A DNA stretch of 64,000 nucleotides from Agroathelia rolfsii. Lineage: Eukaryota > Basidiomycota > Agaricomycetes > Amylocorticiales > Amylocorticiaceae. The notes under the pieces are model-generated. The model made no database searches, was not told where the DNA came from, and saw only the letters and a list, made by a program, of their open reading frames with translations. This document shows positions 1 through 11,430 of the stretch, piece after piece. Each line of letters starts with the position of its first letter. Positions within the stretch are counted from its first letter, which is position 1. The translations under genes were made by a program, and so were the position numbers. The stretch is from positions 2,577,001-2,641,000 of the forward strand of contig JABRWF010000005.1 in assembly GCA_018343915.1 (NCBI GenBank), in the 5' to 3' direction.

Positions 1-3000
1 AGCAGTTTCTAAGAAGTCGGCACCTGCCAGCGTTTCTTTGATTTCTGCAGAACCGCAATTACCGCACCCACAGTCATCATCCACCCGCAGCACCGGTGCA
101 AGTACTTCGAAGCTGAAGAAAATACACAAGAAAGCTTCTTTATTAGCAAGTAGTAGAGAGGTGCCCGAAATTAGCAGGGCTACCAACGATACGCCGAGCA
201 TTCCACAAGAATCGGAACCCATTGTCAGTGGCCGAACGAACGAGCCGGAGACTCTGAATGATTCGAATACTAGTGCACTTGATGTGCCCGCGATAGTACC
301 TCAGGCGATTCCAGACGCTTCCCCGAGATCCACAATCCCAGAGCTGCTCCCTTCTTCGGGCCTCATTTCTGATGCAATGGACTCCTCAGTTGTGCCGATT
401 CAGCCTAAGACTCAGTCGTCGGATAACTCGACGAAACTGGGGTCTGGGAAAGATGCGGTCCCAGAGCTACCAGCGGCCTCAGCACCATCCCCGGAACCTA
501 TGGTCACGCTACCCTCTCATGGTCCTGATGACAGTTCACCGTCTACGTCTGTACAACCCGCCGCAAGCTGTGAGGGAGTAGGATCGGAGAATAACACGAA
601 TGAACAAGTAACAGAAACCACTTCATGGTTTCCATCATTCTCGTTTGCCTTTAGCAAAAGCAGCGAAAAGCCTGCTGATCCACCGAGTCCTCCACTTGCT
701 CCTACAGAACCTTTGCCATCTGCGCCAAAAGAGGAGAATACATCCTCTTCGGATGCTCAAGCCCAGCCGACTGCGGGCGCTACATCATCTACGTCTAGCT
801 CGACGAACATTCTTGTCCCTGTTCCAGCTTCCAAGGAAGAAAGCCACGATCCTTCCCCACCCAAACCCCCTCCTCTGAGTCAGACTCCTCCACGCCGTGG
901 ATGGTTCAGCTCTTCGTCCCCCACAAACCCTTCCCCTTTGAAGAGGCAAGTGACGTTGAATGTACAATCCGAAGTTTCTTCCATTTCGATCGATGAGGAG
1001 GTCCCCGGCTTAGCTACATCGCCGAGTCTTACTACCCTCTTGACTGCTCCGGAACCGTCATTAGTGCCTAGCGATAGTAGCGAATCCAGCCCAGGCCAAA
1101 CACGGACTTTATCTACCCTTAATCCTTCCCAAAGTAGATTCATGCTTAACATACCGTTGCTCGGGAAATCAAAGATACCATTGAGTCAAGCTGTAGGTGA
1201 GACCAGTACGATGACACAGGAAGCCAGCGGTATTGATTTCCATATCCACACGCTCGTTGTAAATACTGATACTTTATGGGTAGGTGCTGCTGAACAGACG
1301 GAGTCCCAACATGATGGTAAGGAGTAGAACACTATCGTCCGATTGCTTATCTCATCGATTTTTTAAGAAACAAATAGTGTCCTTCATCATATGGTGGCAT
1401 CTGAAACCAACATACCACCTTCACAAGTCACCGTAGTACCAGTAGAAGCTGATGATGGTCCATCTTCCCAGCAGGAGAATACAACACCCGTTTCTATGGA
1501 CGTGAATAAAACTTCGAATGTTGTATCATCGTCATCGTCGTCAAGTTGGTGGGATTACATCGGATGGCAAAACGCCGCCGCTTCTACCGCTAGTCCTCCT
1601 TCAGATGACCATCAGACAAACGAGTTGACAACTCCAGAGGAAAATCATGAGTCGGCTCATCCTATCGCTTCCAACCTCCAGACTGATGTCACTGCTGCGG
1701 ACAACCAGACCGATGACGTTACTCCAAAACCGTCCGAGAAGCCCATGTCCACGATCTCTTCCCAGAGTCAGAGTGGAGGCTCGTGGTTCGCGCCGTGGAC
1801 GTGGTACAATGGATCCCCTGAACCCTCCGTGATAAACGAACAAGGCATGACGGAAGCAGAGCAGGTCAAGGAATATGCCCTGAAGCGGAGCGATCCTGAT
1901 CCGCCAGAACAAGAGCAATTATCATCCGCTTCTCCACCTCCGCAGACGCCCAGTCCCCGACCACGTGAGACGAATCCGATAGAATCAATATCCGCTAACA
2001 AAGGATGGGCATCATTCTTTGCGTCTACAGGTCGCTCGTTGCTCATCAAGAACATCACATCCGGCCCGCAAGAAGAGCCAGGCATGGAAGTCATGGACAT
2101 CTCTGACGACGAGGGTGCACCGACGAGTACTGCCACGGCGGAAGCCGTCGTCAAGAAAGAAGACGAGATAAGGCAGCGCGGTCGTAAAATTGAGAGCGGT
2201 AAACAGATTAGTGGCAGTAACATCGACATGTCCGACAAACCATCAGCCCCACCGCTCACCAATTCAGAATCCGTGAAGCGCAAGACAAACAAGGCGGAGG
2301 CAGCTAGTAAGGCTAAAACTACATCCCCCGCTCCTCCCAAGAAGCCGAATTTGGTATTGCCGACATGGGGTGATACGTTCCATGCGCCACCGCGGTCCGT
2401 TTTACCTCCCGAACCCGAAAGCAGACTCAAGGAGACCTTCCGACTTGTCAAGGGTGCTTTGTTCAATAAAGATGATGAGGGCAAAGGGAAGTTGAAGACA
2501 CGGGACAGCGAATTCGTGCACTTCGGAAAAACGCTCCCAAGGGCATGGGATGTTATAGAGCAAACCTCGGATGTTCTAAGAGGTGCAAGCAAGGCTGTTG
2601 TCATCGGTGTGCATGGTTGGTTCCCTGGTGCTATGATGCGAAGCGTTTTAGGCGAGGTCAGAGCCGAGTTTTGTGTGCGCACCATGATCTGATGATGAGA
2701 AAATAGCCGACTGGCACAAGCACCAAGTTCGTTACGATGATGATGCAAGCGCTGGAAGGTATCATCTCATCGTCTAATCTACATTCACTTTGTCATTATT
2801 AAAATGAATTTTCCAGAATTCCAGGTAAAGCATCACGTCAAGCTGGAGAAAATTACAGCGATACCCCTGGAGGGTGAAGGAACTATCGACAAACGAGTTG
2901 AGAAGTATGCTGCGCTATTTTGTTTGCCTACCGTATTTTTACAACCCTAAACTTAATTTTCAGGTTATATGACGCGCTGACATCAAATAAGGATTGGATG

Positions 3001-4671
3001 GCTGACCTCTATGATGCAGATGTCATATTCATTGCTACCCATTCTCAGGGCTCCATAGTGTCCACTCATTTGCTGGACAGGTTGATTCGTGATAAGCACA
3101 TTCAGCCGCCTCGCTCCGAGCCATCTTTTTCCATAGATCCGAGCACCATGGATACAGTAAATGTCGTTTCCACTGGAAAACTCCAAAGGATTTGTTGTTT
3201 GGCACAATGTATGCGCATTAACCACGGAATTCAAACTTTCAAAATAATCAGCATATTCTAGGTGGTATCCATCTCGGTCCGCTCCGATATCTCAACTCCA
3301 GTTCTTTGATACAGCCATACATTCAAGTGAGTTGGAAGCGTTCGTCTTGTTCCTTGGGCAGTGTCTTATCATCTGATATAGTATTTCGAGAATGCGGCTG
3401 CCCAAGAGCTTTTTGAGTTTCAAGTATGACTCTCCAGAAATGGGATGAATGTATTGATTGATTAAGATCAAATTAGGATACCGAAAGCAAAGTGTCCAAG
3501 GCGTATGTTAAGGCACTTTCCAATATCCTTTATCATGGAGTGTGTGCTCTATTCAGCAACCGAGATACTTCCGACTGATGTAGTTTGTCTTGCAGGTGAA
3601 GATGGTATACGTGGCATCATTAAACGATCAGGTTCGAGTATTTTCATGTCTTCTCGAGCTCTTCTGAGGACTTCTCCACTCCGATATAGGTGGTCCCGGT
3701 ATACAGTGGCCTGTTCACAATGGCATCGCACCCTCTGATTTTGGTAAGGTTTCACGCGCAACACAGTACACCATATTGAGCTCTGAGATCATAATGACGT
3801 CTAGCGCGCCCTTTATATTGATGGCGATGTCTATCAGTACGTTTTTATTAGGCTCGTGTCATAACTAATTCTCATCGTGTATTGACACATGTTTAGCTCG
3901 TCCGATTTCCTCTCCAACTTGCTCGTGCTCCTGATTCGCGTATTCAATGCTGGATTATCCGACAGCGGATTAGTAACGCATCTTTCCGAGGCCACGGCTG
4001 GTTCATTGAATGGTGTAGGCCACTCCACATCCTACGAAGAGCGTGCCACGTACTCGTGAGTATTTTTCGGGGAATAGTTTGTTCATCCCAGTTTCTCACA
4101 TTAAAGACATCGCCAATATATGAAGTTTGGCGGTGAACTACCTATTTCTCACGAATGAAGGTCTAGACGCGCATCCAGAACTAGTACTTGAACCGTTTAA
4201 TGCAAGGACTGAACAAAATGATTATGAGGTGCGCCCCTTTCTTTTGTCTTATTACCGAGCAAGAAACCTAAAGAAAAACTAGATTCCATGGTCCTTGCGT
4301 GACCTCATTGCGTGCGTCATTTCCATTCTTGGCTTTGGTAACTGTGTCTCACATGAACATTATTTTCCGTCTGTGTTTCACCCCTAGTGACCCGCATGTT
4401 CAATACTTCTTTTCTCGCGAAATCCATGAACTGAAAGATGCGTTCTCTAAATGGCAACCTAAGAGTAAGCACCACTCTACTTTTATATATATATTTTACC
4501 GGAAAGTGAGAGCATCGCCTGATCATATACGTGACTCATTTCGATCCAGCGACGATCTTGAGGGACATCAAGCGCAAGCTGCAGCCGATCCAAAAGCTAC
4601 CGAGCACTACGAACGCTGCCACGTCTACAACTCCACTGCAAGCAAAAACAAATTCGGTCAGCAAACTCTGA
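1..4671 (+). CDS. Putative alpha/beta-hydrolase (lipase-like) with long disordered N-terminus, 5' partial
   Basis: The frame is open from base 2, so the start lies left of the window. The first ~850 residues are Ser/Pro/Thr-rich and disordered, with scattered Trp-containing islands. The folded part follows: an HGWFPG strand-turn near 2615-2640, and THSQGS near 3040-3055, which fits a G/T-H-S-Q-G nucleophile elbow. Exons, chosen by GT-AG and phase: <1-1316, 1368-2656, 2707-2758, 2817-2904, 2964-3208, 3262-3326, 3382-3423, 3477-3539, 3596-3631, 3690-3743, then further exons to the TGA at 4669-4671. The conserved C-terminal half resembles a fungal family of uncharacterised hydrolase-like proteins (yeast YJR098C type, from memory). 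I cannot assign a substrate. The nucleophile Ser is visible; the Asp and His of a triad are not assigned. Confidence 0.75.
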
Positions 4672-5646
4672 TGAAAACAATTAGGATTCGATTTCTCCAC
4701 TATCTCGGAGGCTGAAATGCCCCTATATTCATTTCATAACTTGTACGATATTCTTTATTTCCCTATCACGCTTCTTCGGACCTTTGTCGCATCACCATGC
4801 ATATGCGGCGCGCGATGACAGGATTCACCTTTACACGAATGCCTAGCTCTGCCACACACTCTTGTGTACATAGATTCTTTTCTCGTTCACGATTATTAAT
4901 GACACGCCCCCCCTAATTCATTCCAGATATAGAACTTACATTCCCTTGAACGTTTAGTAGCGCATATACTTGGATGTCTTCCATGCATTCGAGTTATATG
5001 TTGGTCTAGCAACGTTTTTCCATCGATCATGATGCCCCATGATTCTGCGTCAGCCGCTCTCCAAACTTACTATCACCCTCGTTTTCCTTCAGCTGATTCA
5101 CCCCTCTGGAATAGTGTTACTTCGGCTAATTTTAATTTCTCCATTCTCTGACACTGTGGTTTTTTCTCCTCGCATACAAACCCATTTGCATGTATTATTA
5201 ATATATATATATGTATACGGACAAGCTCCAGAAGTCGAGTTTCCATTTCTCTACGAGCAAGAGTTATCATCTTAGGATGAGAAACGAAGGAAGTGCAAAA
5301 CCAGCAGTGACCCCGGCGGCGTACTAATAGCACACCTAAATAACCAATCTACCAAGAACCCTTCATTAAAACAAGAAAATCAAATACGCATGTGCATACA
5401 TAAGACATTTCTGTGCCTCGAGTCTCCGCCGCCGGCGTCATTCCGATAGCTAAACACATATATGGTCGCATATACATTCATTTACACATACACTACTTGC
5501 CCGGGATGACCGATTAATGCAACAACTGGTACTTGCTATAGGCAGAGTTTTTTTTTTTTTTTTTTTGCTTTGCGTTTATGTTATACTTGATATTCGTTAT
5601 GTTATTTTGCGTAACGTGGTGTCCTTGTGCCGGCGCCGACCCGGAC
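4672..5646. other. Convergent intergenic region with T20 tract
   Basis: This is the 3'-to-3' gap between the hydrolase-like gene and the aldo/keto reductase. It holds AT-rich sequence, a run of 20 T at 5547-5566, and no reading frame with codon structure or splice-consistent continuation. I see no gene here. Confidence 0.7.
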
Positions 5647-8600
5647 TCAGCGATACTCGGCTCCACAATCGCCAATGAGCGAGATCATCCGACTCGAGTT
5701 AGTCTTGGCCAACACAGCATTGATGTCTGCTCGGTCCTCATCCGAAAGGCGCCAGCCGTAGACGCGCAGGTTGTCCTCGACGTTATCGCTGATTCCCAAG
5801 CGCGCGCCTAGTAGCGATAGAGGGGGGAAATACAAGGGAGGCAGGGTGAGCGGGAGGGAAGCGGGGAAGAAAACATATTAGTTAGTTGATGATCGTGGGT
5901 AGCATGAAGTTAATAGTGATCAAGATAAATCCGAGGAGCAAAGTCAAGCAAGAAGGAAAGAGAAAAAAAGAGAATATATATCCAATATAAATTATTGTAT
6001 GGTGTAAAAGTTATAGGGATTTCGATGAGATGCAAGGAACAGGTTCAACAGGGGATAACAAGGGTAGGCAGGCAGGGCGGCACCTCCTGCAGGAGTAAAG
6101 ATGATCTGCGCCCATAGTTTCCTCTCCCCTGGCACGCTATCATGTTATCCCGCGCAAACGAGCTGAGAAGGAACAGAAAGCAATTGCGTGGGACGGAGGC
6201 GGGGAAGGAGAAGAGGAGGCACAAAAGAGACCATAGCAATCGCACTTGCATACATCCGAGTCCCCCTCCCACAACCCTTGTCATAAAGGCATCCATTCTA
6301 GTCACCGGGAGGGGAGAAGGCAAGAGCAGGAGGAAATAGGAGGCAAACAATAAAGGAAAAAGATATCAAAATAAATTTAGAGAAAAAAGATGAAAGGAAA
6401 AGTGGGGCACTACTATGTCACGGATCACACTGATAGATGGATGATCTCGTGAGTCACCCCCCAGTTGGTCATCCTGTACGCGATACTGCGATGAGCATGG
6501 ACGTTCGAGAGGCGGGACGGCGCGGAGGCCGGAGAATGACCCGGACTTTGAAGTGCGAGAAACAAAAAGCAAAACGGAATGAAATGGAGAGCACAGGCGC
6601 AGGAAAGGGCGGACCGAGCAATGTAAAATTCGGTCATAGCCCTCGTCATCAACATCTCCATCAACGTCGTCACAGCAGTTAGCTCACGAGACGGTGAGTA
6701 AAGTGTCGCCAACAAGCCTGACGAACAGGTCCAAACACAAATTAAATCAAGCAGGGAAGTACAGCGCTACCACCGCCGCCGTCGTCCGGAGTGAAACGCA
6801 CGGTGAATTGCCAGAAAGAGAACAAAGGGCAGGAACACGGCAACAACAATATGACCCTATAGGAAAATATTTGCAACTCACCTACGAGTACCGCACCTAC
6901 GAAATCGAAATCGAGTACCCAGCGCGTGGCGACGTTGGCGATGCTTACGTTCCCATGACGGTCACCAATGGCGCGCAGGACACGAAGAAGTTCCTGGAAG
7001 AGTGGCCAGGAGCCCCAGATCTTGAGGATGACGTCGAGATACTATGTATAATGCAAGATGTGTCATTGGTTAGTTTGATTCAAACCCAAGCTTGACAGAA
7101 GAGAAGAAGGTGTGGAGTAATGCGTATATGCACACGTGTATGTGTGTATGTATGTATGTATGTACGTGTGTTGCACCTTGAGCCAAAGCTTGCTATGCTC
7201 ATGCTCACCTTGCGCTGGGATGGCGTCAAACTTGACGAGTACAGATCTGGCTCGGGTTGGTCAAGATACTTGTCTGCCAGGAAACCGCCGCACTATAGAT
7301 AGGACAGAATGACAAAAAGAGATGAGTGACGATAAGATGGTGATGAAAGGCAATTAGGTTAAGTCAGTGATGAGATTCATTCGAGACCAAGGAGCAGTGG
7401 TGCCGGGCGTGCCAATCGTGGAGGTTGCGGTGAATTATTATCATTGTGTATATTGTCATCGTGCATATGATTACCATCGAAGTCGTTGTCGTTTGAGGTA
7501 GCATGCCGACGGATAGTTTTCGGTTGTTGTAACGAAGAAGTGGCGAAGAAAGCGGTGAGCATGACAGTGCCGCGGAGCAAAGTTCGGATGCAAGATAATC
7601 AAGTATGTCGTCAGTTAATCAGTCAATGCAAATCAAAAGAAAAATTAGGAAACGAGAAAACCAGGAAAAATAACAATAAAGTAACAGCATAAACAATACA
7701 ACCAGCAGCGTAAGATGGAGGGATAGATAAATAAAATGGGGATAACAGTGTAAAGGAGAGAGCCTAACAAAAAAAAAAAAAAAAGATGCGGCAGCACCGG
7801 CCGAGGTTCGTGCAAGAAAAAGTCCAAAGGAAGCACAGGATTGCATACGTACCAGAGTACCATAGGTGAGTAACTTGAGCCCGTGTTTCTGACAAACCAG
7901 ATTCATGCCGTGGAGCGGGCTGTGTACATTCAGGAGAGTAATCCCATTGTCATGCATGTGCATGCGTCGTGATGATCGAGCGGCCCGGGCGGACGGATGA
8001 GTTGTAGGAGCGGAGCGGCGGCGGCGGCGACAGCGATTGGAGGCGGCAGCGGGGCAAGAGGTGTATGTTCATGTGTAAAAGAACAGAAGAAGGGCAATTC
8101 AATGCAATTTACGACCGTCAGCGGCAGGAATTAAAAAACAGAGAAGATGAACAATAGAGATCACCGAATGTCTATTAACGAAAACTGTCGCGGGGTTTTT
8201 TAGATGTTTAGTGTCGATTCCGTTTTTGATGTGAGTGTGCATGTGTGTATATTTTGTTGTTTTCATTTCATGTCCACGGCGTACGCGGAGAGCGAAAAAT
8301 GAGAGGGTAGAGAAAGAAAGAAAAAGGAAATCGGGTGCATCAGCTGATTGGCTTCGATATTATGGCAGACGTGATGATGGCAGGTTAAAAGATAGTAGGA
8401 AGCTTGCAAAAACAAAAAGAAGTGCGGCGAGCGAGCAGGATAGCATGGCCAGGCTACTACTGACTGCTGATGGGAAGCGCAGAAGAAGGGGGACGGAGGG
8501 AGCGACGGAAAGAAGGGGGTGCATGACTATAGTGAGGCAAAGAAAATAGGGACTTACCTGGACCTGGTTCGAGACAATCGCATCAGGACCTAGATGCGTG

Positions 8601-9699
8601 CAAATCTCCTCGGTCCGCAAGGTATCGAAGTTGCAGAGGGCTAGTGCACGGATGTAGCCCTGGTCTGCTAAGTCTTTGAGACGCTCCAGAGCAACGAGGT
8701 AACGTCTGTCATCGTAGTCATTCCAATGGAACTTGAGGTTATTCATATTGGTTTGAGTCTTAAATGAATGCCGTACACATAGCCTGAGAGGATTTACCTG
8801 GAGGATATCAACGTCTTTTGATTCCATGCGCTCCATGCGCTCGAACACGGCCTCTTTGACCACCTCAGATGTGGGATCAAGGGGACCAAACACACACCTG
8901 GCGAAGGATGCGCGTGAATTTTACGTCAAACGGAGGTGATGACCAAAAGCAGTAGGAGATATCCAAAGAGAGAGATCGGCGGTGTTTCGCACTGCTAATC
9001 TATATTTGAAGGAGCTCCTGGGGACTTACCATTTTGTCGATCCCACGATATTACTTGCCGGTGGCATCGAGCGACGGAATTGACCCTAATCGATAGGAGG
9101 AAGCATAGAGCAAACGCAGAAAGTAAGCGGACACGCAGGCAGACAGATTCATTATGGTATTGACGGGCAAGGAGTCGATCTCAGATGTGACTTGACACAA
9201 GACCAGGCGTCGAATTGACTCACAAAGATAATCTCCGCGCTACCATAGTGGTCGGCTAAGATAACGATAAGGAAGCGAAAGAATATGAGTGTAAAGGTTG
9301 GCGTGATCGAAGAGAGCATCATTCACCCTATGACAAATAGCATGTAGATGCAGACAAGGTGAGTATATGCGGCAAGATAGGTACTTGTGAGTAAGTTTAT
9401 GCGGACAAGTGCGCCCTAATATCGGGTGAACCTACCATGTCTAAAGAAAGTGCATTGAAGCAATGCAAAAGACCGGATAATCAAGGCATCAATGAGAATG
9501 GTACAATTAGTGATCGAGACCTCCAAGACGCACCAAACGCGGTGAATCCAAGCTCGGCATGGTGTGTCATGGCCTTGCGCACCTTAGGAACAGATGCAGA
9601 GCCCCAAGCGTTGCCTGACAGCTGCCAGAGGCCCACGAAGAGCCGGGGCAAGTCATGGAGGGGGCCTAGGGAGAATGTCTCTGTTTGGGCCGCGGGCAT
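5647..9699 (-). CDS. Aldo/keto reductase family oxidoreductase with long introns; splice model incomplete
   Basis: NAD(P)H-dependent aldo/keto reductase, predicted cytosolic TIM barrel of ~335 residues. Exons on the minus strand: 9534-9699 (start CAT at 9697-9699), 9224-9255, 9030-9085, 8798-8897, 8558-8731, 7853-7919, 7209-7292, 6882-7041, 5647-5807. Visible family motifs: GLWQLSGNAWG near the start, ADHYGSAE with the catalytic Tyr, FHWNDYDDRRYL, VSNQVQ, LLTYGTLCGGFLADKY, and a cofactor-side GARLGISDN. Two parts do not fit. The Asp-Met expected just before ADHYG is missing from these exons but is encoded at 9435-9440. A piece of about 7 residues between VSNQVQ and PLHGM is not found. Introns reach 1,074 nt (5808-6881), 638 nt and 560 nt, against ~55 nt elsewhere. 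It could be a working gene with micro-exons, or one that is decaying. Confidence 0.75.
7137..7170. repeat. TGTA microsatellite inside an aldo/keto reductase intron
   Basis: A short tandem run of TATG/TGTA units bordered by TG-rich sequence lies within the intron 7042-7208. It is simple repeat expansion with no coding content. Confidence 0.85.
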
Positions 9700-10536
9700 G
9701 TTTGATCTACGGAAGAGTACAGTGGATTATGACCAAGTAATTACGGCTTAGGAAGAGATGAAGTGCAGCAACAAGACAATGGATTGGATTGGTTTTGATG
9801 AGGCTCAAACACCTGTGTGCGGGCAGCACGTCTTATAAGCGAGGCTGGCCTGGCCTGGCTGGCTGAGGGATGGCTGAGGGATGGCTTACGTGATGCCGGT
9901 GCGGTTTCTGGATTCAGAGCCGATGGGTTCTTGGACAGGTGCCGGACGAAATGAGAATTACAATAATTATAAAATAAAATAAATCACAGGATGTCATGAT
10001 CAGGATAATTGGATTTTTGGGCCAATGAATAACAAGAGTACAAAAAGATAAATAATGAAATAAATAAATCAAACGAGTGGAGATTGTGGCGAGAGGGGAA
10101 GTAGACAAGAGTGTTTGGTAGCTATTACTCGTCTGTATTCTTGTTGGGAACATGAGCGAGCCCATCATCAGTAGTCTCTGCACGCGGTGCTTAGCGGCGA
10201 ACAGAGAGGTCCCGGGTCCGGTATTCATCTAAGAAGCCGGTCTCCTCCATTTTGGTCCACGCATTTCTCATCTGGTTTCTGGTTCGTCTTCCAGAAACAC
10301 TCACAGTCCTCCCGGACCCTTTTGATTTTCTCCTTTTCCACGGCGGCTCTCGGACCATATTTTGAGCTGCAGTCCTAATACTCCTCCTCTCCCACAGCTA
10401 TATAAACTCTCTTCATCTCGATGACGATATCAGCACTATCCTCCCCACGTACTGTCCCACTGCAGATAATTACCCATCTTCTACTCTGTCATCCAAACCA
10501 CCCTGTTAACACACCCCTTTGACAACTTGTATCATC
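9700..10536. other. Divergent promoter region
   Basis: This is the 5'-to-5' interval between the aldo/keto reductase (minus) and the small unknown gene (plus). A short imperfect repeat of CTGGC and GGGATGGCTGA units lies near 9846-9890. C/T-rich sequence precedes the start at 10537. I see no coding exon. Confidence 0.6.
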
Positions 10537-11430
10537 ATGCCCTCCTTCACGAGACCTGACCTTGCCTCAGAGTCCATCTCTTTCGGACATGTGTATGTGC
10601 ACTCCCCTCCCCCCTCCTTCGAGTCCTACTATTCCACGTGTATTAATCAACACCAATACCATTTAGACCACTCATGGTCGACACCCTCATCCAATCTGCC
10701 ACACCAGACGATCTACGTGCCATTATGCGCAACTTACTTTGCTCCTCGCCACACACTCTCCCGACCTTCAAGTCGCTCGCACGCACACGCCTACTACAGA
10801 CACGTGCCCCTCCTCCTCTGGTCCTCAATGATACGGAGGGGCAACAAGACCTAGCGAGGCTACAGACCGTCTTGTGCTATGCCCGTGTAAGTCGGAATTG
10901 CTTACCTACTCCTATGTTGAACGCGCATATACTCTGCCCACACGATCACTCATATACGCCTCGTTTTATTTCATAATCACAATGACAGTCCCTTTACGGC
11001 TCCGGGCTTGGCTTTGCAGGTCTTGAGGTCCTCACGTCCGTCGTCCATGCCACGCTAGGTAGGACCTGGGATGAAGACGGCGAATTTGCCGAGGCGCTTG
11101 CAGAAGTTGACATGGACATAACACAAGCCATCCAGGTAAGCGCCGCACAAGCACTCCCTTCATCTCGCCTTTTTGGACGTTGATACTGATCGTGGCCCAC
11201 TTCCTTCCCCTTCCTTCCCTCGCTCCTTATTTTAAACATCCCCGTTCGGCGCCGATCACCAGTCCTGCAAAGAAGAACTGATCGCGGGTGGTGTTGACCT
11301 AGACGCGGCCCGGCGGATTGTGGACATGCTCAGCGCGGACATGAGACGAAGCCAGGATGACGTAGCACGGTGGCAGGGTGACTTCCCTTTCGATCGGGCT
11401 ATCTATTCACTCAAGTTCTGGAGGTTCTGA
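10537..11430 (+). CDS. Conserved basidiomycete protein of unknown function, 196 aa
   Basis: Four exons, 10537-10592, 10667-10886, 10989-11135 and 11263-11430, sum to 591 nt with consistent phases and canonical GT-AG borders; the first donor is GTATGT. The protein begins MPSFTRPDLASESISFGH and ends in a W/F-rich tail (DFPFDRAIYSLKFWRF). It is mostly helical. It carries a Leu/Ala/Arg-rich segment and a central SLYGSGLGFAGLEVLTS stretch in which Gly and hydrophobic residues alternate. The layout resembles hypothetical proteins I recall from other mushrooms, but I know of no function. No signal peptide or clear transmembrane segment is visible. Confidence 0.75.

Noticed and set aside
1768..2748. 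Long open frame on the minus strand opposite the hydrolase-like gene
   Set aside because: It is the mirror of a Ser/Pro-rich coding strand. No family motifs and no splice logic.
7619..7963. Continuous frame upstream of PLHGM (NGITLLNVHSPLHGM) as an extended aldo/keto reductase exon
   Set aside because: It looks somewhat like the missing family segment, but no AG acceptor exists upstream in the required range, so it cannot be joined to the previous exon.
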